From NCBI RefSeq assembly GCF_902499175.1, contig NZ_CABVQC010000008.1, forward strand, positions 1 to 64,000: a DNA stretch of 64,000 nt. The letters run 5' to 3'. The notes beneath the pieces are model-generated. The model was not told the origin of the DNA. It saw only the letters and a list, made by a program, of their open reading frames with translations, and ran no database searches. The position numbers and the translations under genes are program-made. How positions within the stretch are numbered: position 1 is the stretch's first letter; the number at the start of each line of letters is the position of its first letter. This DNA comes from Burkholderia aenigmatica (GTDB lineage: Bacteria > Pseudomonadota > Gammaproteobacteria > Burkholderiales > Burkholderiaceae). Below, piece by piece: positions 30,391 through 38,938 of this stretch.

Positions 30391-30591
30391 TCAGGTAGCA
30401 GGCGTCGTCCAGCACGCGGCGCTCGGCGACGAGACACAGGTTCCGATTTTCGTGAAGGTGCTGCTGAGGCTAGTCCCCACCGATGAGGCGCCAGCAATGA
30501 TGGCAACTGCAATCAGACCCGCGATCAGACCATACTCGATTGCGGTAACCCCGTCTTCTTCCTTAAGGAAGCGCTTGATGAGTGCTTTCAT
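30391..30591 (-). CDS. flp: Flp major pilin
   Basis: 66 residues starting at 30591, with GAGGAA upstream. The leader MKALIKRFLKEEDG is cut after Gly, and the mature start VTAIEYGLIAGLIAV carries the Glu-Tyr pair and hydrophobic helix that define Flp pilins. Two cysteines lie in the C-terminal end (GTCVSSPSAACW). It is the fibre subunit of the pilus made by the twelve-gene tad operon and heads that operon. Confidence 0.96.
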   Translation of the reverse strand: MKALIKRFLKEEDGVTAIEYGLIAGLIAVAIIAGASSVGTSLSSTFTKIGTCVSSPSAACWTTPAT

Positions 30592-31268
30592 TTTATTCCT
30601 CGTGCCTGTATTTACGTTTTTTGGCCTTTTATACGTATACGTCCCCGCATATCTGGCCGCTTGCCCCACGCTGTTCGCCACATTTGCTGTAACGACAACC
30701 AGGTGCGCTTTCTTTATAGATTGCCCCGAGGGGCATGGCTCAACATTTGATGCAAGTTAACATTCGCGATAGTGCCCCTCCTCGAACGTTGTGTACCGAA
30801 CCGTACATTTGCTTACATCTGCTCCGGATTCTATATCCGATCCTATTTAACTTCCAACCTCTTTTAACGACTCGGATCGAAAAAATGACCAGCAGCACAG
30901 CGTATTTGTACGGCGTTTCGGTATGACTTACACATAGGATTTACGATAGGTTAGATGTGCACACCTAATCCACCAGTAAAACAATTGCCTCGTCCACCAA
31001 GCCTGCGCGGCCACCACGTTACGCCCCACGCGTAACGCCAATGTTGTGACGTTACGTTACGAAACGGTCGAAACCGTTCTCATTTATCTGTACTTAAACA
31101 GATTCAACAATCTTTCAATTTCCATAACTTCCTTTTCCAACAAGGAATTGCCCCGTTTAAAACCTGTTGTCGAACCGTCGGGCATCGAAATGGCACGACT
31201 GTTGCAGAGTAGTCCGCGCACCACTCAACACAACGCAGTTCACAACACATTTTTAATGCGAGGACAAA
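30592..31268. other. Long AT-rich intergenic region between flp and the repeat lipoprotein genes
   Basis: 677 bases, clearly less GC-rich than the rest of the window, serving two divergent transcription units. It holds a TGCCCC-GA-GGGGCA palindrome (30722-30735), the CGTTACG cluster (31017-31061) and a second palindrome (31063-31078). Two short plus-strand frames (30735-30926, 31046-31279) lack ribosome binding sites and resemble nothing. No sigma-54 -24/-12 pair was seen on the flp side. Confidence 0.75.
31017..31078. promoter_or_regulatory. Cluster of CGTTACG motifs plus palindrome before the lipoprotein genes
   Basis: CGTTACG at 31017-31023, its reverse complement CGTAACG at 31031-31037, then CGTTACG at 31050-31056 and again at 31055-31061. 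Directly after comes AACGGT-CGAA-ACCGTT (31063-31078). Four copies of a heptamer in 45 bases is far above chance and suggests a regulator array. Confidence 0.55.
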
Positions 31269-33176
31269 ATGGACATTAAGGTTATCCCTCATGGCGTGTT
31301 CCGGACGACTCTGATCGCGGCCACCGTTGCAGCCATGCTTTCCCTCTCCGCGTGCGGCGGCTCCGGCTCCATCAGCCAGGGGCTCGGCGGCGGCTCGAGC
31401 TCGGGCGCCGGCGATTCGATCTCCACGTCGGGTGGCGGTACGTCCGGCACCAGCGGTACGTCGGGCACGAGTGGCACCTCCGGCACCAGCGGAAGTTCGG
31501 GCACGAGCGGTACCTCCGGCACCAGCGGAACCTCGGGCACGAGTGGCACCTCCGGTACCTCCGGCACCAGCGGTACGTCGGGTACGAGCGGTACCTCCGG
31601 CACCTCGGGTGTGTCGTCGAACCCAGTGGGAACTGTCCTCGCAAGCAGCAGCAACATCGTCACGGGTGTCGGCGGAACCGTCTCGGGTCTCGGCTCCGTC
31701 ATCGCCAACCAGTCGCTGCCGGGCGTCAACCCGGCCACCACGCAGGCCGCTGGCGGCATCGTGCAGAACGTCGGCGGCGCCGTGACCGCACTCGGCAACG
31801 GCCTTGGCAACGGTCTCGGCCAGCTCGGCGCGACGAAGGATCCGCTCGGCACCACGCTCGCCAGCACGGGCGGCGTGGTCAACCAACTCGGCGGCGCGGT
31901 CACGCAGACGGGCAACCTGGTCTCGAGCCTTGGCAGCGGCCCGCTGACGCCGCTCGCGCCGGTCACGGGCGCCGTCGGCGGACTCGTATCGACGCTCGGC
32001 GGCGCCGTATCGAACGGCGGCACCACCCTCACCAACGCACTGTCGACCGGCCCGATCCAGCAGGTCACGCAGGCGGTCAGTTCGGCCATCACGCCGATCA
32101 CGACGATGGTCGGCCAGACGACCCAGACGGTCGGCACGGCGACCGGCCTCGGCGCGCCCGTCAACACGCTGCTCGGCACGGTCGGCAACGGCCTGAACCA
32201 GGCCGGCGCCCTGCTCGCGTCGACCGGCGGCAACCCCGTCACGACGGGCCTTGGCAACACGGTCTCGTCGACGGGCAACACGGTGAAGGCCGTCGGCGGC
32301 CTGCTCACGGGCGGCACCGGCGGCGTGACCAACCCGCTCGCTCCGCTCACCGGCCTCGTCTCGACGGTCACCGGCGCACTGGGCGGCGCGACGGGTGGCG
32401 GCAGCGGTCCGCTCGCACCGGTCACCGGCCTCGTCTCCACGGTGACGGGCGCACTCGGTGGCGCAGCAGGCGGCAGCAGCGGTCCGCTTGCCCCGGTCAC
32501 GGGCCTTGTCTCGACGGTTACCGGCGCACTCGGTGGTGCAACGGGCGGCAGCGGCGGTCCGCTCGCACCGGTCACTGGTCTCGTCTCGACGGTTACCGGT
32601 GCACTCGGTGGCGCAACGGGCGGCAGCGGCGGCCCGCTCGCACCGGTCACCGGCCTCGTCTCGACAGTCACGGGCGCGCTCGGCGGCGCAACGGGGGGCA
32701 GCGGCAGCCCGCTTGCACCGGTCACCGGCCTTGTCTCCACGGTAACGGGCGCACTCGGCGGCGCAACGGGGGGCAGCGGCGGTCCGCTCGCACCGGTCAC
32801 CGGCCTCGTCTCCACGGTCACGGGCGCGCTCGGCGGCGCAACGGGTGGCAGCGGCAGCCCGCTCGCACCGGTCACCGGCCTCGTCTCCACGGTTACCGGC
32901 GCGCTCGGCGGCGCAACGGGCGGCACGAGCGGCGGCCCGCTCGCGCCGGTCACGGGTCTCCTCGGCACGGTGACGGGTGCACTCGGCGGCGCGACGGGCG
33001 GCAGCAGCCCGCTCGCCCCGGTGACGAACGCAGTGTCCACGGTGACCAGCACGGTTGGTGCGCCCGCATTGACCGGCGGTACGGGCGCCGTCACGAACTC
33101 GGGCTCGGCGTCGAATCCGCTCGCGCCGGTCACGTCGCTGATCGGCGGCCTGCTCGGCGGCACGCACGGCAAGTAA
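31269..33176 (+). CDS. Large repeat lipoprotein with collagen-like GTS tract and 25-residue tandem repeats
   Basis: 635 residues; GAGGAC lies seven bases before the start. Signal peptide and lipobox LSLSAC give a lipidated Cys29 followed by Gly, which favours the outer membrane. Residues 57-116 are about twenty Gly-Thr-Ser triplets, a collagen-like Gly-X-Y pattern without proline. Residues about 120-350 are Gly/Thr/Val-rich with phased Gly pairs ([13 protein letters not shown]). Residues about 355-580 are nine tandem 25-residue units beginning [18 protein letters not shown]. No enzyme domain is seen. A surface structural or adhesive role is inferred from composition and from the neighbouring paralogue and outer-membrane transporter. 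Databases often label such proteins collagen-like. Confidence 0.85.
   Translation: MDIKVIPHGVFRTTLIAATVAAMLSLSACGGSGSISQGLGGGSSSGAGDSISTSGGGTSGTSGTSGTSGTSGTSGSSGTSGTSGTSGTSGTSGTSGTSGTSGTSGTSGTSGTSGVSSNPVGTVLASSSNIVTGVGGTVSGLGSVIANQSLPGVNPATTQAAGGIVQNVGGAVTALGNGLGNGLGQLGATKDPLGTTLASTGGVVNQLGGAVTQTGNLVSSLGSGPLTPLAPVTGAVGGLVSTLGGAVSNGGTTLTNALSTGPIQQVTQAVSSAITPITTMVGQTTQTVGTATGLGAPVNTLLGTVGNGLNQAGALLASTGGNPVTTGLGNTVSSTGNTVKAVGGLLTGGTGGVTNPLAPLTGLVSTVTGALGGATGGGSGPLAPVTGLVSTVTGALGGAAGGSSGPLAPVTGLVSTVTGALGGATGGSGGPLAPVTGLVSTVTGALGGATGGSGGPLAPVTGLVSTVTGALGGATGGSGSPLAPVTGLVSTVTGALGGATGGSGGPLAPVTGLVSTVTGALGGATGGSGSPLAPVTGLVSTVTGALGGATGGTSGGPLAPVTGLLGTVTGALGGATGGSSPLAPVTNAVSTVTSTVGAPALTGGTGAVTNSGSASNPLAPVTSLIGGLLGGTHGK
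31437..31616 (+). repeat. Tandem Gly-Thr-Ser codon triplets
   Basis: Twenty in-frame nine-base units (GGN-ACN-TCN/AGN) with varied third bases; one unit encodes GSS and the last GVS. Change in unit number would keep the frame. Confidence 0.85.
32331..33008 (+). repeat. Nine 75-bp tandem repeats encoding [18 protein letters not shown] units
   Basis: Nine near-identical 75-base units. Differences are mostly synonymous, plus Gly/Ser at the first position and one AAGG variant. Recombination or slippage between units would change protein length in frame. Confidence 0.85.
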
Positions 33177-33216
33177 ACCAAGATCCATCAATCGACAAGA
33201 CAGCGAGGAGTCACTC

Positions 33217-34626
33217 ATGTCCCAGCAACGTTCTCTCACGACAGCCACCCTGCGCCAATGGCGCGTGCCCCTCACGGCCTTCGCCGCAGCCTGCCTGCTG
33301 GCCGCCTGCGGCGGCGGCGGCGTCAGCTCGCCGCCGACCAGCAGCAACAACAACCCCAGCACGAGCGGTACGCCGAGCACGAGCGGCACCAGCGGCACGC
33401 CAACCGGTACCAAGGGAGTCGTCAGTACGGTTGGCCAGACGGCCACCGACCTCGGCAGCACGGTCGGCAACATCAGCCTGCCGGGCCTCGGCGACGGCGT
33501 GACGAAGGGTGTCGGCAGCACGATCTCCAGCACCGGTACGATCGTCGGCGCAGCCGCCGATGCCGTGAGCAACGGACTGGGACAGATCGGCACGACTAAC
33601 GATCCGGTGGGCACGACCGTTGCAGGCCTCGGCAATGTGGTCGGCGCGACGAGCAACACGGTGTCCGGCCTGAGCTCGACGGTCAAGGCGCTCGGCACGG
33701 GCCAGCTCGCGCCGCTCGCTCCTGTCACGACGCCGGTCGGCACCGTGCTCGATACGGTGGCCAACGGCCTGACAGCCGCCGGCACGACGATCGGCTCGAC
33801 GCTGTCGTCGGGCGCCGTACAGCAGGTGACGCAGCCGCTCAGCTCGGCGATCACGCCGCTCGTGATCACCGCCGGCCAGGTCACGCAACAGGTCGGCACG
33901 ACGACCGGCCTCGGCCAACCCGTCTCGGGCCTGCTCGGCCAGGTTGGCGGCGCGATCAGCTCGGCCGGTAAGCAGGTCGGCGGCACGTCGAGCCAGCCGC
34001 TCGTCGGCGACGTCGGTCAGCTCGTGACCGCGGTCGGCAACACCGTGACCAACGCGGGCGGCCTCGTCAACCCGAACGGCCCGAACGGCGCAGCACCGAT
34101 CCCTGGCCTGATCACGAGCCTCGTCGGCGGCTCGACGGCGACCGTACAAAACGGCGCATCGTCGGGTTCCGGCTCGACGAATCCGCTCGGCGGCCTGCTG
34201 TCGGGTCTCGGCTCGACGCCGCTCGGCTCGCTCACGGGCTCACTCGGCGGCGCGACCGGTGGTTCGGGCAGCGGCCCGCTCGCACCGGTCACGGGCCTCG
34301 TCTCCACGGTGACGGGAGCGCTCAGTGGCGCAGCAGGCGGCAGCGGCGGCCCGCTCGCCCCCGTCACGAATCTCGTGTCGACGGTGACAGGCACGCTCGG
34401 CGGCGCAACGGGCGGCACAGGCAGTGCAAACCCTCTCGCGCCGGTCACCGGTTTGCTGAATACTGTCACCGGAGCAGTGGGTGGTGCAGCAGGATCGGGG
34501 GGCGCTAGCCCGCTCGCGCCGGTCACGTCGCTGGTCGGCAGCGTCACGGGTACGGCAGCGTCGGGCGGCAGCTCGACGGGCCTGCTGGCACCGGTCACGG
34601 GGTTGCTGGGTAGCGTTGGCAAGTAA
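33217..34626 (+). CDS. Second repeat lipoprotein, paralogue of the upstream gene
   Basis: 469 residues; GAGGAG precedes the start and the gap to the first gene is 40 bases. Lipobox CLLAAC with a Gly-rich start of the mature part. It has a short Thr/Ser/Gly linker instead of the long GTS tract, a middle part closely like the first protein (NGLGQIGTTNDPVGTTVAGLG; TTGLGQPVSGLLGQVG) and about four degenerate PLAPVTGL repeats at the end. The shared layout shows gene duplication. It should be anchored in the outer membrane and, like its partner, is the probable client of the transporter encoded next. Confidence 0.82.
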   Translation: MSQQRSLTTATLRQWRVPLTAFAAACLLAACGGGGVSSPPTSSNNNPSTSGTPSTSGTSGTPTGTKGVVSTVGQTATDLGSTVGNISLPGLGDGVTKGVGSTISSTGTIVGAAADAVSNGLGQIGTTNDPVGTTVAGLGNVVGATSNTVSGLSSTVKALGTGQLAPLAPVTTPVGTVLDTVANGLTAAGTTIGSTLSSGAVQQVTQPLSSAITPLVITAGQVTQQVGTTTGLGQPVSGLLGQVGGAISSAGKQVGGTSSQPLVGDVGQLVTAVGNTVTNAGGLVNPNGPNGAAPIPGLITSLVGGSTATVQNGASSGSGSTNPLGGLLSGLGSTPLGSLTGSLGGATGGSGSGPLAPVTGLVSTVTGALSGAAGGSGGPLAPVTNLVSTVTGTLGGATGGTGSANPLAPVTGLLNTVTGAVGGAAGSGGASPLAPVTSLVGSVTGTAASGGSSTGLLAPVTGLLGSVGK

Positions 34627-34698
34627 GGAGGACGGTCGCATCTTCGCAGCCGGAGCGAATGGCGCGGCCATACAAACACAACCGGCATTGCGGCACGC

Positions 34699-34726
34699 GG
34701 CGCGCGACACCCTGGTGTCGCGCGCC
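34699..34726 (+). promoter_or_regulatory. Thirteen-pair hairpin between lipoprotein and transporter genes
   Basis: GGCGCGCGACACC-CT-GGTGTCGCGCGCC, perfect, in the 144-base gap, no T run. It could protect the upstream mRNA or reduce read-through so that transporter is made in smaller amounts than the repeat proteins. Confidence 0.65.
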
Positions 34727-34770
34727 GGCATTACAAAGAAGACGAAAAGCAAGGCCTACGAGGAAGAACA

Positions 34771-36456
34771 ATGAAATCCAGACTCGACAGATGGATGATG
34801 CTGCTCGCCATCGCGGCAGCAGGCACGGCACATGCACAAACGCGCGTCGGAGGTAACCCGCTCGACTCCCTGCCCCAGATCAACGCGCCGAAAACCGGCC
34901 CGAACGTGACCGTGCAGGTCGCACCGCAAGCACCGCAGTTGCAGGAGTTGCTATCGCGCCACGTGACACCGAAGACGTTCCAGGTCGAAGGCGTAAAGTC
35001 CGTGCCGTTCGAGGAAATCTCGCGTCGCTTCACCCCTCTCGTCGGCAAGGACATCACGATCGGCGAATTGATCGAAACCGCCAACGGCGTGACCAAGCTG
35101 TACCAGGATCGCGGTTTCGCGCTGTCGTTCGCGTTCATTCCTGCGCAGACGTTCGAGAACGGCGTCGTGCGCATCACGGTTGTCGAAGGCTACGTGTCGG
35201 ACGTCAAGGTCACCGGCAAGCCCGGTGCGATGGAATCGAAGATTCGTTCGATCGCCGCGCATATCACTGCCGATCGCCCGCTGCGCCGCGCGACGTTCGA
35301 ACGCTACGTGAACACGTTCGGCCTGTTGCCCGGCCTCACGGTAAAGGCGAACGTACCGCCGCCGCAAACCACCGACGGTGCGACGACGCTCGAACTCGCC
35401 GTCGACCGCAAGCCGTTCAACGTCAGCACCGGCATCGACTTCAACCACCCGGGCGTCCAGGGTCTCATCACCGCGACCGAAAACGGCCTCACGTCGTTCG
35501 GCGAGCAACTGAGCATTTCCGCGCTGGCGCCGCCGGGGCGCGACAAGCAGACTTACTTCGCATTCAGCGGTGCGCTCCCCGTCGGCAGCAGCGGCCTGAT
35601 CACGCGCCTCGACGCAAGCACCTATCGCGGCAAGCCGACTGACAATCCCGGCCTGCCGTCGTACATCCAGCGCACGGTCAAGAACGAAAAACTGGGTCTT
35701 TCGGCATCCTATCCAATACTGCTGAACAATCAGCGCAGCCTGCTCGGTACCGTATCGGGCTATGCGGCGCACAACGAGGACAATTACCAGAACCAGATCA
35801 CCGGCGCGACGCTCAACAATCGGTCGCAGGTTCGCGTGATGCAGCTGCAGCTTGACTACACGAGCGTCCAGCCGAAGCAGGTGCGAAAGTTCAGTGTCAA
35901 CGTGGCCAAGGCGTTCGACATCCTCGGTGCGTCGAAATCGCAGACCGCCCAGGCGAATGGCTCGACGATTACGTACGCCGACCCGATTTCACTGACCTTC
36001 GTCCGTACCGGTGCGACCTTCACGCAAACCAACGAATGGCCGTTCCGGATCGGTACGTCGATCTCGCTGACCGGGCAATACAGCCCCGACTCGCTGCCGA
36101 CGTCCGAGCAGATTTCGTTCGGCTCGACGCGCTACGCGCTCGGCTATCAGCCGGGCGAAGCGTCGGGTGACTCGGGATGGGGGATGTCGCTGGAGGTCAA
36201 CCGCGGCTTCACACCGGGCTGGACGTATATGAAATCCGTTACGCCATACATCGCCTACGACATGGCACGTGTGTACCTGCATGCCGGCACACCGTCACCG
36301 AACCGCATGTCGTCGGTCGGCATCGGCGTGCGTTTCTCGGACAGCCGCTTCTACAGCCTCGATCTGAACGTCGCGAAGCCGGTGGGAGACGCGCCCGTCG
36401 AAAGCGCATCGCGCAGCCCGCGCATCAACGCCGCATTTTCGTATCAGCTCAACTGA
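34771..36456 (+). CDS. TpsB/FhaC/ShlB-family outer-membrane transporter
   Basis: 561 residues; the start has GAGGAAG upstream. The signal peptide ends GTAHA. A Pro/Gln-rich linker is followed by a POTRA domain (residues about 65-150: KTFQVEGVKSVPFEEISRRF, VVRITVVEGYVSDVKV), then a beta-barrel with alternating patterns to the end. The conserved barrel-loop motif, normally RGY/F before a GD-G stretch, reads ALGYQPGEASGDSG here, with Leu457 where Arg is expected. Family members secrete large TpsA proteins; no TpsA with a TPS domain is encoded nearby, and the two repeat lipoproteins occupy that place. Confidence 0.88.
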   Translation: MKSRLDRWMMLLAIAAAGTAHAQTRVGGNPLDSLPQINAPKTGPNVTVQVAPQAPQLQELLSRHVTPKTFQVEGVKSVPFEEISRRFTPLVGKDITIGELIETANGVTKLYQDRGFALSFAFIPAQTFENGVVRITVVEGYVSDVKVTGKPGAMESKIRSIAAHITADRPLRRATFERYVNTFGLLPGLTVKANVPPPQTTDGATTLELAVDRKPFNVSTGIDFNHPGVQGLITATENGLTSFGEQLSISALAPPGRDKQTYFAFSGALPVGSSGLITRLDASTYRGKPTDNPGLPSYIQRTVKNEKLGLSASYPILLNNQRSLLGTVSGYAAHNEDNYQNQITGATLNNRSQVRVMQLQLDYTSVQPKQVRKFSVNVAKAFDILGASKSQTAQANGSTITYADPISLTFVRTGATFTQTNEWPFRIGTSISLTGQYSPDSLPTSEQISFGSTRYALGYQPGEASGDSGWGMSLEVNRGFTPGWTYMKSVTPYIAYDMARVYLHAGTPSPNRMSSVGIGVRFSDSRFYSLDLNVAKPVGDAPVESASRSPRINAAFSYQLN

Positions 36457-36467
36457 TCGGTCACCCG

Positions 36468-36494
36468 ACAGCCCGCGCCACGCGGGCTGTTTCG
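36468..36494 (+). terminator. Terminator after the TpsB-like gene
   Basis: ACAGCCCGCG-CCA-CGCGGGCTGT, ten perfect pairs followed by TTTCG, twelve bases after the stop. Confidence 0.75.
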
Positions 36495-36622
36495 ATTAGA
36501 GTCCCCTCTATCAAACGTGGCGCGCGGTTTCACGTATTCTGGCGAAGCTCGCAACATGCCCGCCCCATGCAGACGGTTGTGCGTGCAAATCGAACACGAC
36601 ATGCAAAACAAGGAGGACGACA

Positions 36623-37084
36623 ATGATTCAACTGACCCGCCCGTTGCGTGCAATCGCCGTCGCCGGCGCACTGCTCGCTTGCGCCGCCCCCACGTTCGCA
36701 CAAGCTGACAACCCCATCGGCATGTGGCAGACGATCGACGACAACACCCATCAGCCGAAGGCGCTCGTGCAGATCGCCGAAGACAGCGACGGTGCGCTGA
36801 CCGGCAAAGTCGTCAAGGGCCTCGGCGCGAACGATACGCCGGATCGCCGCTGCACCGCCTGCACGGACGAGCGCAAGGATCAGCTCATCAAGGGCATGAC
36901 GATCATCAAGGCAATGAAGAAGGAAGGCGACCACTGGGACGGCGGCAACATTCTCGACCCGGAGAACGGCAAGGTCTACAAGTGCAAGATGACGCTTGAA
37001 GACGGCGGCCAGAAACTCGTCGTGCGCGGTTACATCGGCGTGTCGCTGCTCGGTCGTTCGCAGACCTGGGTTCGCTCTCAATAA
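36623..37084 (+). CDS. DUF2147 exported protein
   Basis: 153 residues with AAGGAGG before the start. The signal peptide ends TFAQAD. The mature part has NPIGMWQTIDDNTHQPKALVQI, a CTACTDERKDQLIKGM loop with two cysteines and WDGGNILDPENGKVYKCKMTLEDGG, all typical of DUF2147, a lipocalin-like small beta-barrel family. Function unknown. It is separated from the transporter by a terminator, so it is probably its own unit. Confidence 0.88.
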   Translation: MIQLTRPLRAIAVAGALLACAAPTFAQADNPIGMWQTIDDNTHQPKALVQIAEDSDGALTGKVVKGLGANDTPDRRCTACTDERKDQLIKGMTIIKAMKKEGDHWDGGNILDPENGKVYKCKMTLEDGGQKLVVRGYIGVSLLGRSQTWVRSQ

Positions 37085-37117
37085 TGCGACTCGGGCTTAA
37101 ACGCGCGGCTCAATGAA

Positions 37118-37155
37118 AAAATCGGCCTGCGACAATGTCGCCAGGCCGATTTTCT
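37118..37155. terminator. Bidirectional terminator after DUF2147 gene
   Basis: AAAATCGGCCTG (37118-37129) pairs perfectly with CAGGCCGATTTT (37142-37153); A and T runs on both sides serve the two convergent genes. Confidence 0.9.
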
Positions 37156-37187
37156 TTTGGTGCAGGTGTAGCTGGAACTGATGGATT

Positions 37188-37598
37188 TCACGCTGCATGC
37201 TTCAGCGTGTCCGACGCATAGCTGCCAGGTGCGCGATACGCGGGCGCCACATTGCTGCGCGCTTCCGCCGCCTTCGATTGCGTGTGCTTGCGCATCCGCG
37301 TGGACAACTCGTTGCACAGATTCACGCCTGCATCGCCATAGAGTTCGCGCATGACACTCATCAACGTACCCGTCTCGTGCCAGACCTTGAAGCGTCGATG
37401 GCAAGTCTGATACGAAGGGTAACGGCGCGGCATGGCCGACCACGTTGCGCCACTGTAGATTACCCAGAGCACGCCGTTCAGCACGGCACGCGTATTGGCC
37501 AACGGCCGGCCGCGCAACTCGGTGCGCGGCTGCATTTCGGGCAGAAGCGACGCGACGCAGCGCCACTCTTGATCGGTCAAATCGCGATACGGTGTCAT
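37188..37598 (-). CDS. Lone DUF4096 transposase-like ORF (IS5-type N-terminal domain)
   Basis: 136 residues from the ATG at 37598, which has GGAG upstream. YRDLTDQEWRCVASLLP, GRPLANTRAVLNGVLWVIYSGATW and PRRYPSYQTCHRRFKVW match the N-terminal DNA-binding half of IS5-family transposases. No DDE catalytic domain follows in any frame, and no terminal inverted repeats were noticed. It is either a decayed IS5 relic or a retained DNA-binding protein; the intact frame and good ribosome site leave both open. Confidence 0.75.
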   Translation of the reverse strand: MTPYRDLTDQEWRCVASLLPEMQPRTELRGRPLANTRAVLNGVLWVIYSGATWSAMPRRYPSYQTCHRRFKVWHETGTLMSVMRELYGDAGVNLCNELSTRMRKHTQSKAAEARSNVAPAYRAPGSYASDTLKHAA

Positions 37599-37742
37599 GG
37601 ACATCTCCAGCCTTGGTAACCATGACACAACGATATCGGCTCACCTCAACAATGAATATAAGACAAATCCGAAAATACCCCGAGATCGCCCCAATTTGAC
37701 CGGAATTGACGTTTGAATCCCGCCCATTCCCGAAAATCGCAA

Positions 37743-38840
37743 TCAGGTCAGCGACGTATCGACGATGCGGCGGGGTGTTTCGATATATTCCTTCGACTGC
37801 ATTTCGACGATTCGCGAGACCGTCCGCGCAAACTCGTTGGCCATCGGGCCTTCGACATACAACTGCTCCGCCGGCACCGCCGCGGACATCAGCAGCTTGA
37901 CCTTGTGGTCGTACAGCACGTCGATGAGCCACGTGAAGCGACGCGCCTCGGACGCCATCCGCGGCGACATCTGCGGCACTTCGGACAGCACGATCGCGTG
38001 GAAGCGGCTCGCGAGTTCGAGATAGTCGTTCTGCGAGCGCGGGCCGCCGCACAGCGTCGCGAAATCGAACCAGACGACACCGTCCGCCTTGCGCAGCGCC
38101 TTCAGCTCGCGCTTCTCGATATGCAGGAGCGGGCTTTCGTCAGGAACGGCAGCGAGCTTCTGGAACGCATGGCGCAGTTCGCGATCGGCGTCAGCGCCGA
38201 GCGGCGTGTGATACATCTTCACCTGCGCGAGCGTGCGCTGGCGATAATCGACGCCCGCATCGACGTTGAGCACGTCGAGCCTGGACTTGATCAGCGCGAT
38301 CGCCGGCAGCATGCGGTCGCGATGCAGGCCGTCCGGATACAGGTCGTCGGGGTCGTAGTTGGACGTCATCACGAACTGCACGCCGTTGTTGAACAGGCGG
38401 TCGAGCAGACGATACAGGATCATCGCATCGGCAATGTCCGACACGTGGAACTCGTCGAAGCAGATCAGCCGGTAGCGCTTCGCAATACGCCGTGCGAGTT
38501 CGTCGAGCGGATCCGCCTGCCCTTTCAGTTCCTCGAGCTCGCGGTGCACTTCGCGCATGAATTCGTGGAAATGCAGGCGCGTCTTGCGCTGCACGGGCAC
38601 GACCGCGTAGAAGCTGTCCATCAGGAAGCTCTTGCCGCGACCGACGCCGCCCCACATGTAGACGCCGCGCGGGAGGTCGGGATGATTGATGAGCTTCTTG
38701 AATGCGTTCGAGCGGCGCGCCTTGTACTCGACCCACTCGTCGAAGCATTGCTGCAGGCGATCGACGGCCGCGCGCTGCGCGGGATCGGACTGATAGCCGC
38801 GCGTGGTCAATTCGCGCGTGTAGTATTCGGTGACGTTCAT
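37743..38840 (-). CDS. zapE: ZapE/AFG1-family ATPase
   Basis: 365 residues from the ATG at 38840 (MNVTEYYTREL). AAA-like ATPase with Walker A MWGGVGRGKSFLMD, Walker B RLICFDEFHVSDIADA and sensor MTSNYDPDDLYPDGL, the AFG1 signature. In E. coli ZapE binds FtsZ and is needed under stress; mitochondrial AFG1 helps clear damaged respiratory proteins. It lies downstream of the 2-oxoglutarate dehydrogenase operon on the same strand, behind a terminator. Confidence 0.93.
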   Translation of the reverse strand: MNVTEYYTRELTTRGYQSDPAQRAAVDRLQQCFDEWVEYKARRSNAFKKLINHPDLPRGVYMWGGVGRGKSFLMDSFYAVVPVQRKTRLHFHEFMREVHRELEELKGQADPLDELARRIAKRYRLICFDEFHVSDIADAMILYRLLDRLFNNGVQFVMTSNYDPDDLYPDGLHRDRMLPAIALIKSRLDVLNVDAGVDYRQRTLAQVKMYHTPLGADADRELRHAFQKLAAVPDESPLLHIEKRELKALRKADGVVWFDFATLCGGPRSQNDYLELASRFHAIVLSEVPQMSPRMASEARRFTWLIDVLYDHKVKLLMSAAVPAEQLYVEGPMANEFARTVSRIVEMQSKEYIETPRRIVDTSLT

Positions 38841-38852
38841 CGGGCAAACCAG

Positions 38853-38891
38853 AAAAAACGAAGGCGGACGGGAAACCCCGCCCGCCTTCGT
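38853..38891 (-). terminator. Terminator of the odhA-odhB-lpdA operon
   Basis: On the minus strand ACGAAGGCGG pairs with CCGCCTTCGT and is followed by a T run (A run at 38853-38858 on the plus strand), 48 bases after lpdA. Confidence 0.85.
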
Positions 38892-38938
38892 CATGAGACG
38901 GCTGCGCCGGCCGTTGGCCGGCCGGCGCTATACCGCGC

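Noticed and set aside
30592..30760. Sigma-54 -24/-12 promoter before flp
   Set aside because: Several GG...GC pairs were tried; none has the required spacing of ten bases with flanking consensus.
30735..31279. Two short plus-strand genes in the AT-rich gap
   Set aside because: No ribosome binding sites, no recognisable product, and the second would overlap the lipoprotein start region.
31437..31616. True collagen domain
   Set aside because: Gly-X-Y periodicity exists but proline is absent, so a stable triple helix is doubtful; only collagen-like wording is justified.
32331..33008. CRISPR-like array
   Set aside because: The 75-bp units are contiguous, in frame and coding, with no unique spacers.
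31104..33986. Very long minus-strand open frames (up to 960 codons) opposite the repeat lipoprotein genes
   Set aside because: They mirror the tandem repeats and GC-rich codon bias of the plus-strand genes, have no signal or domain, and no ribosome binding site.
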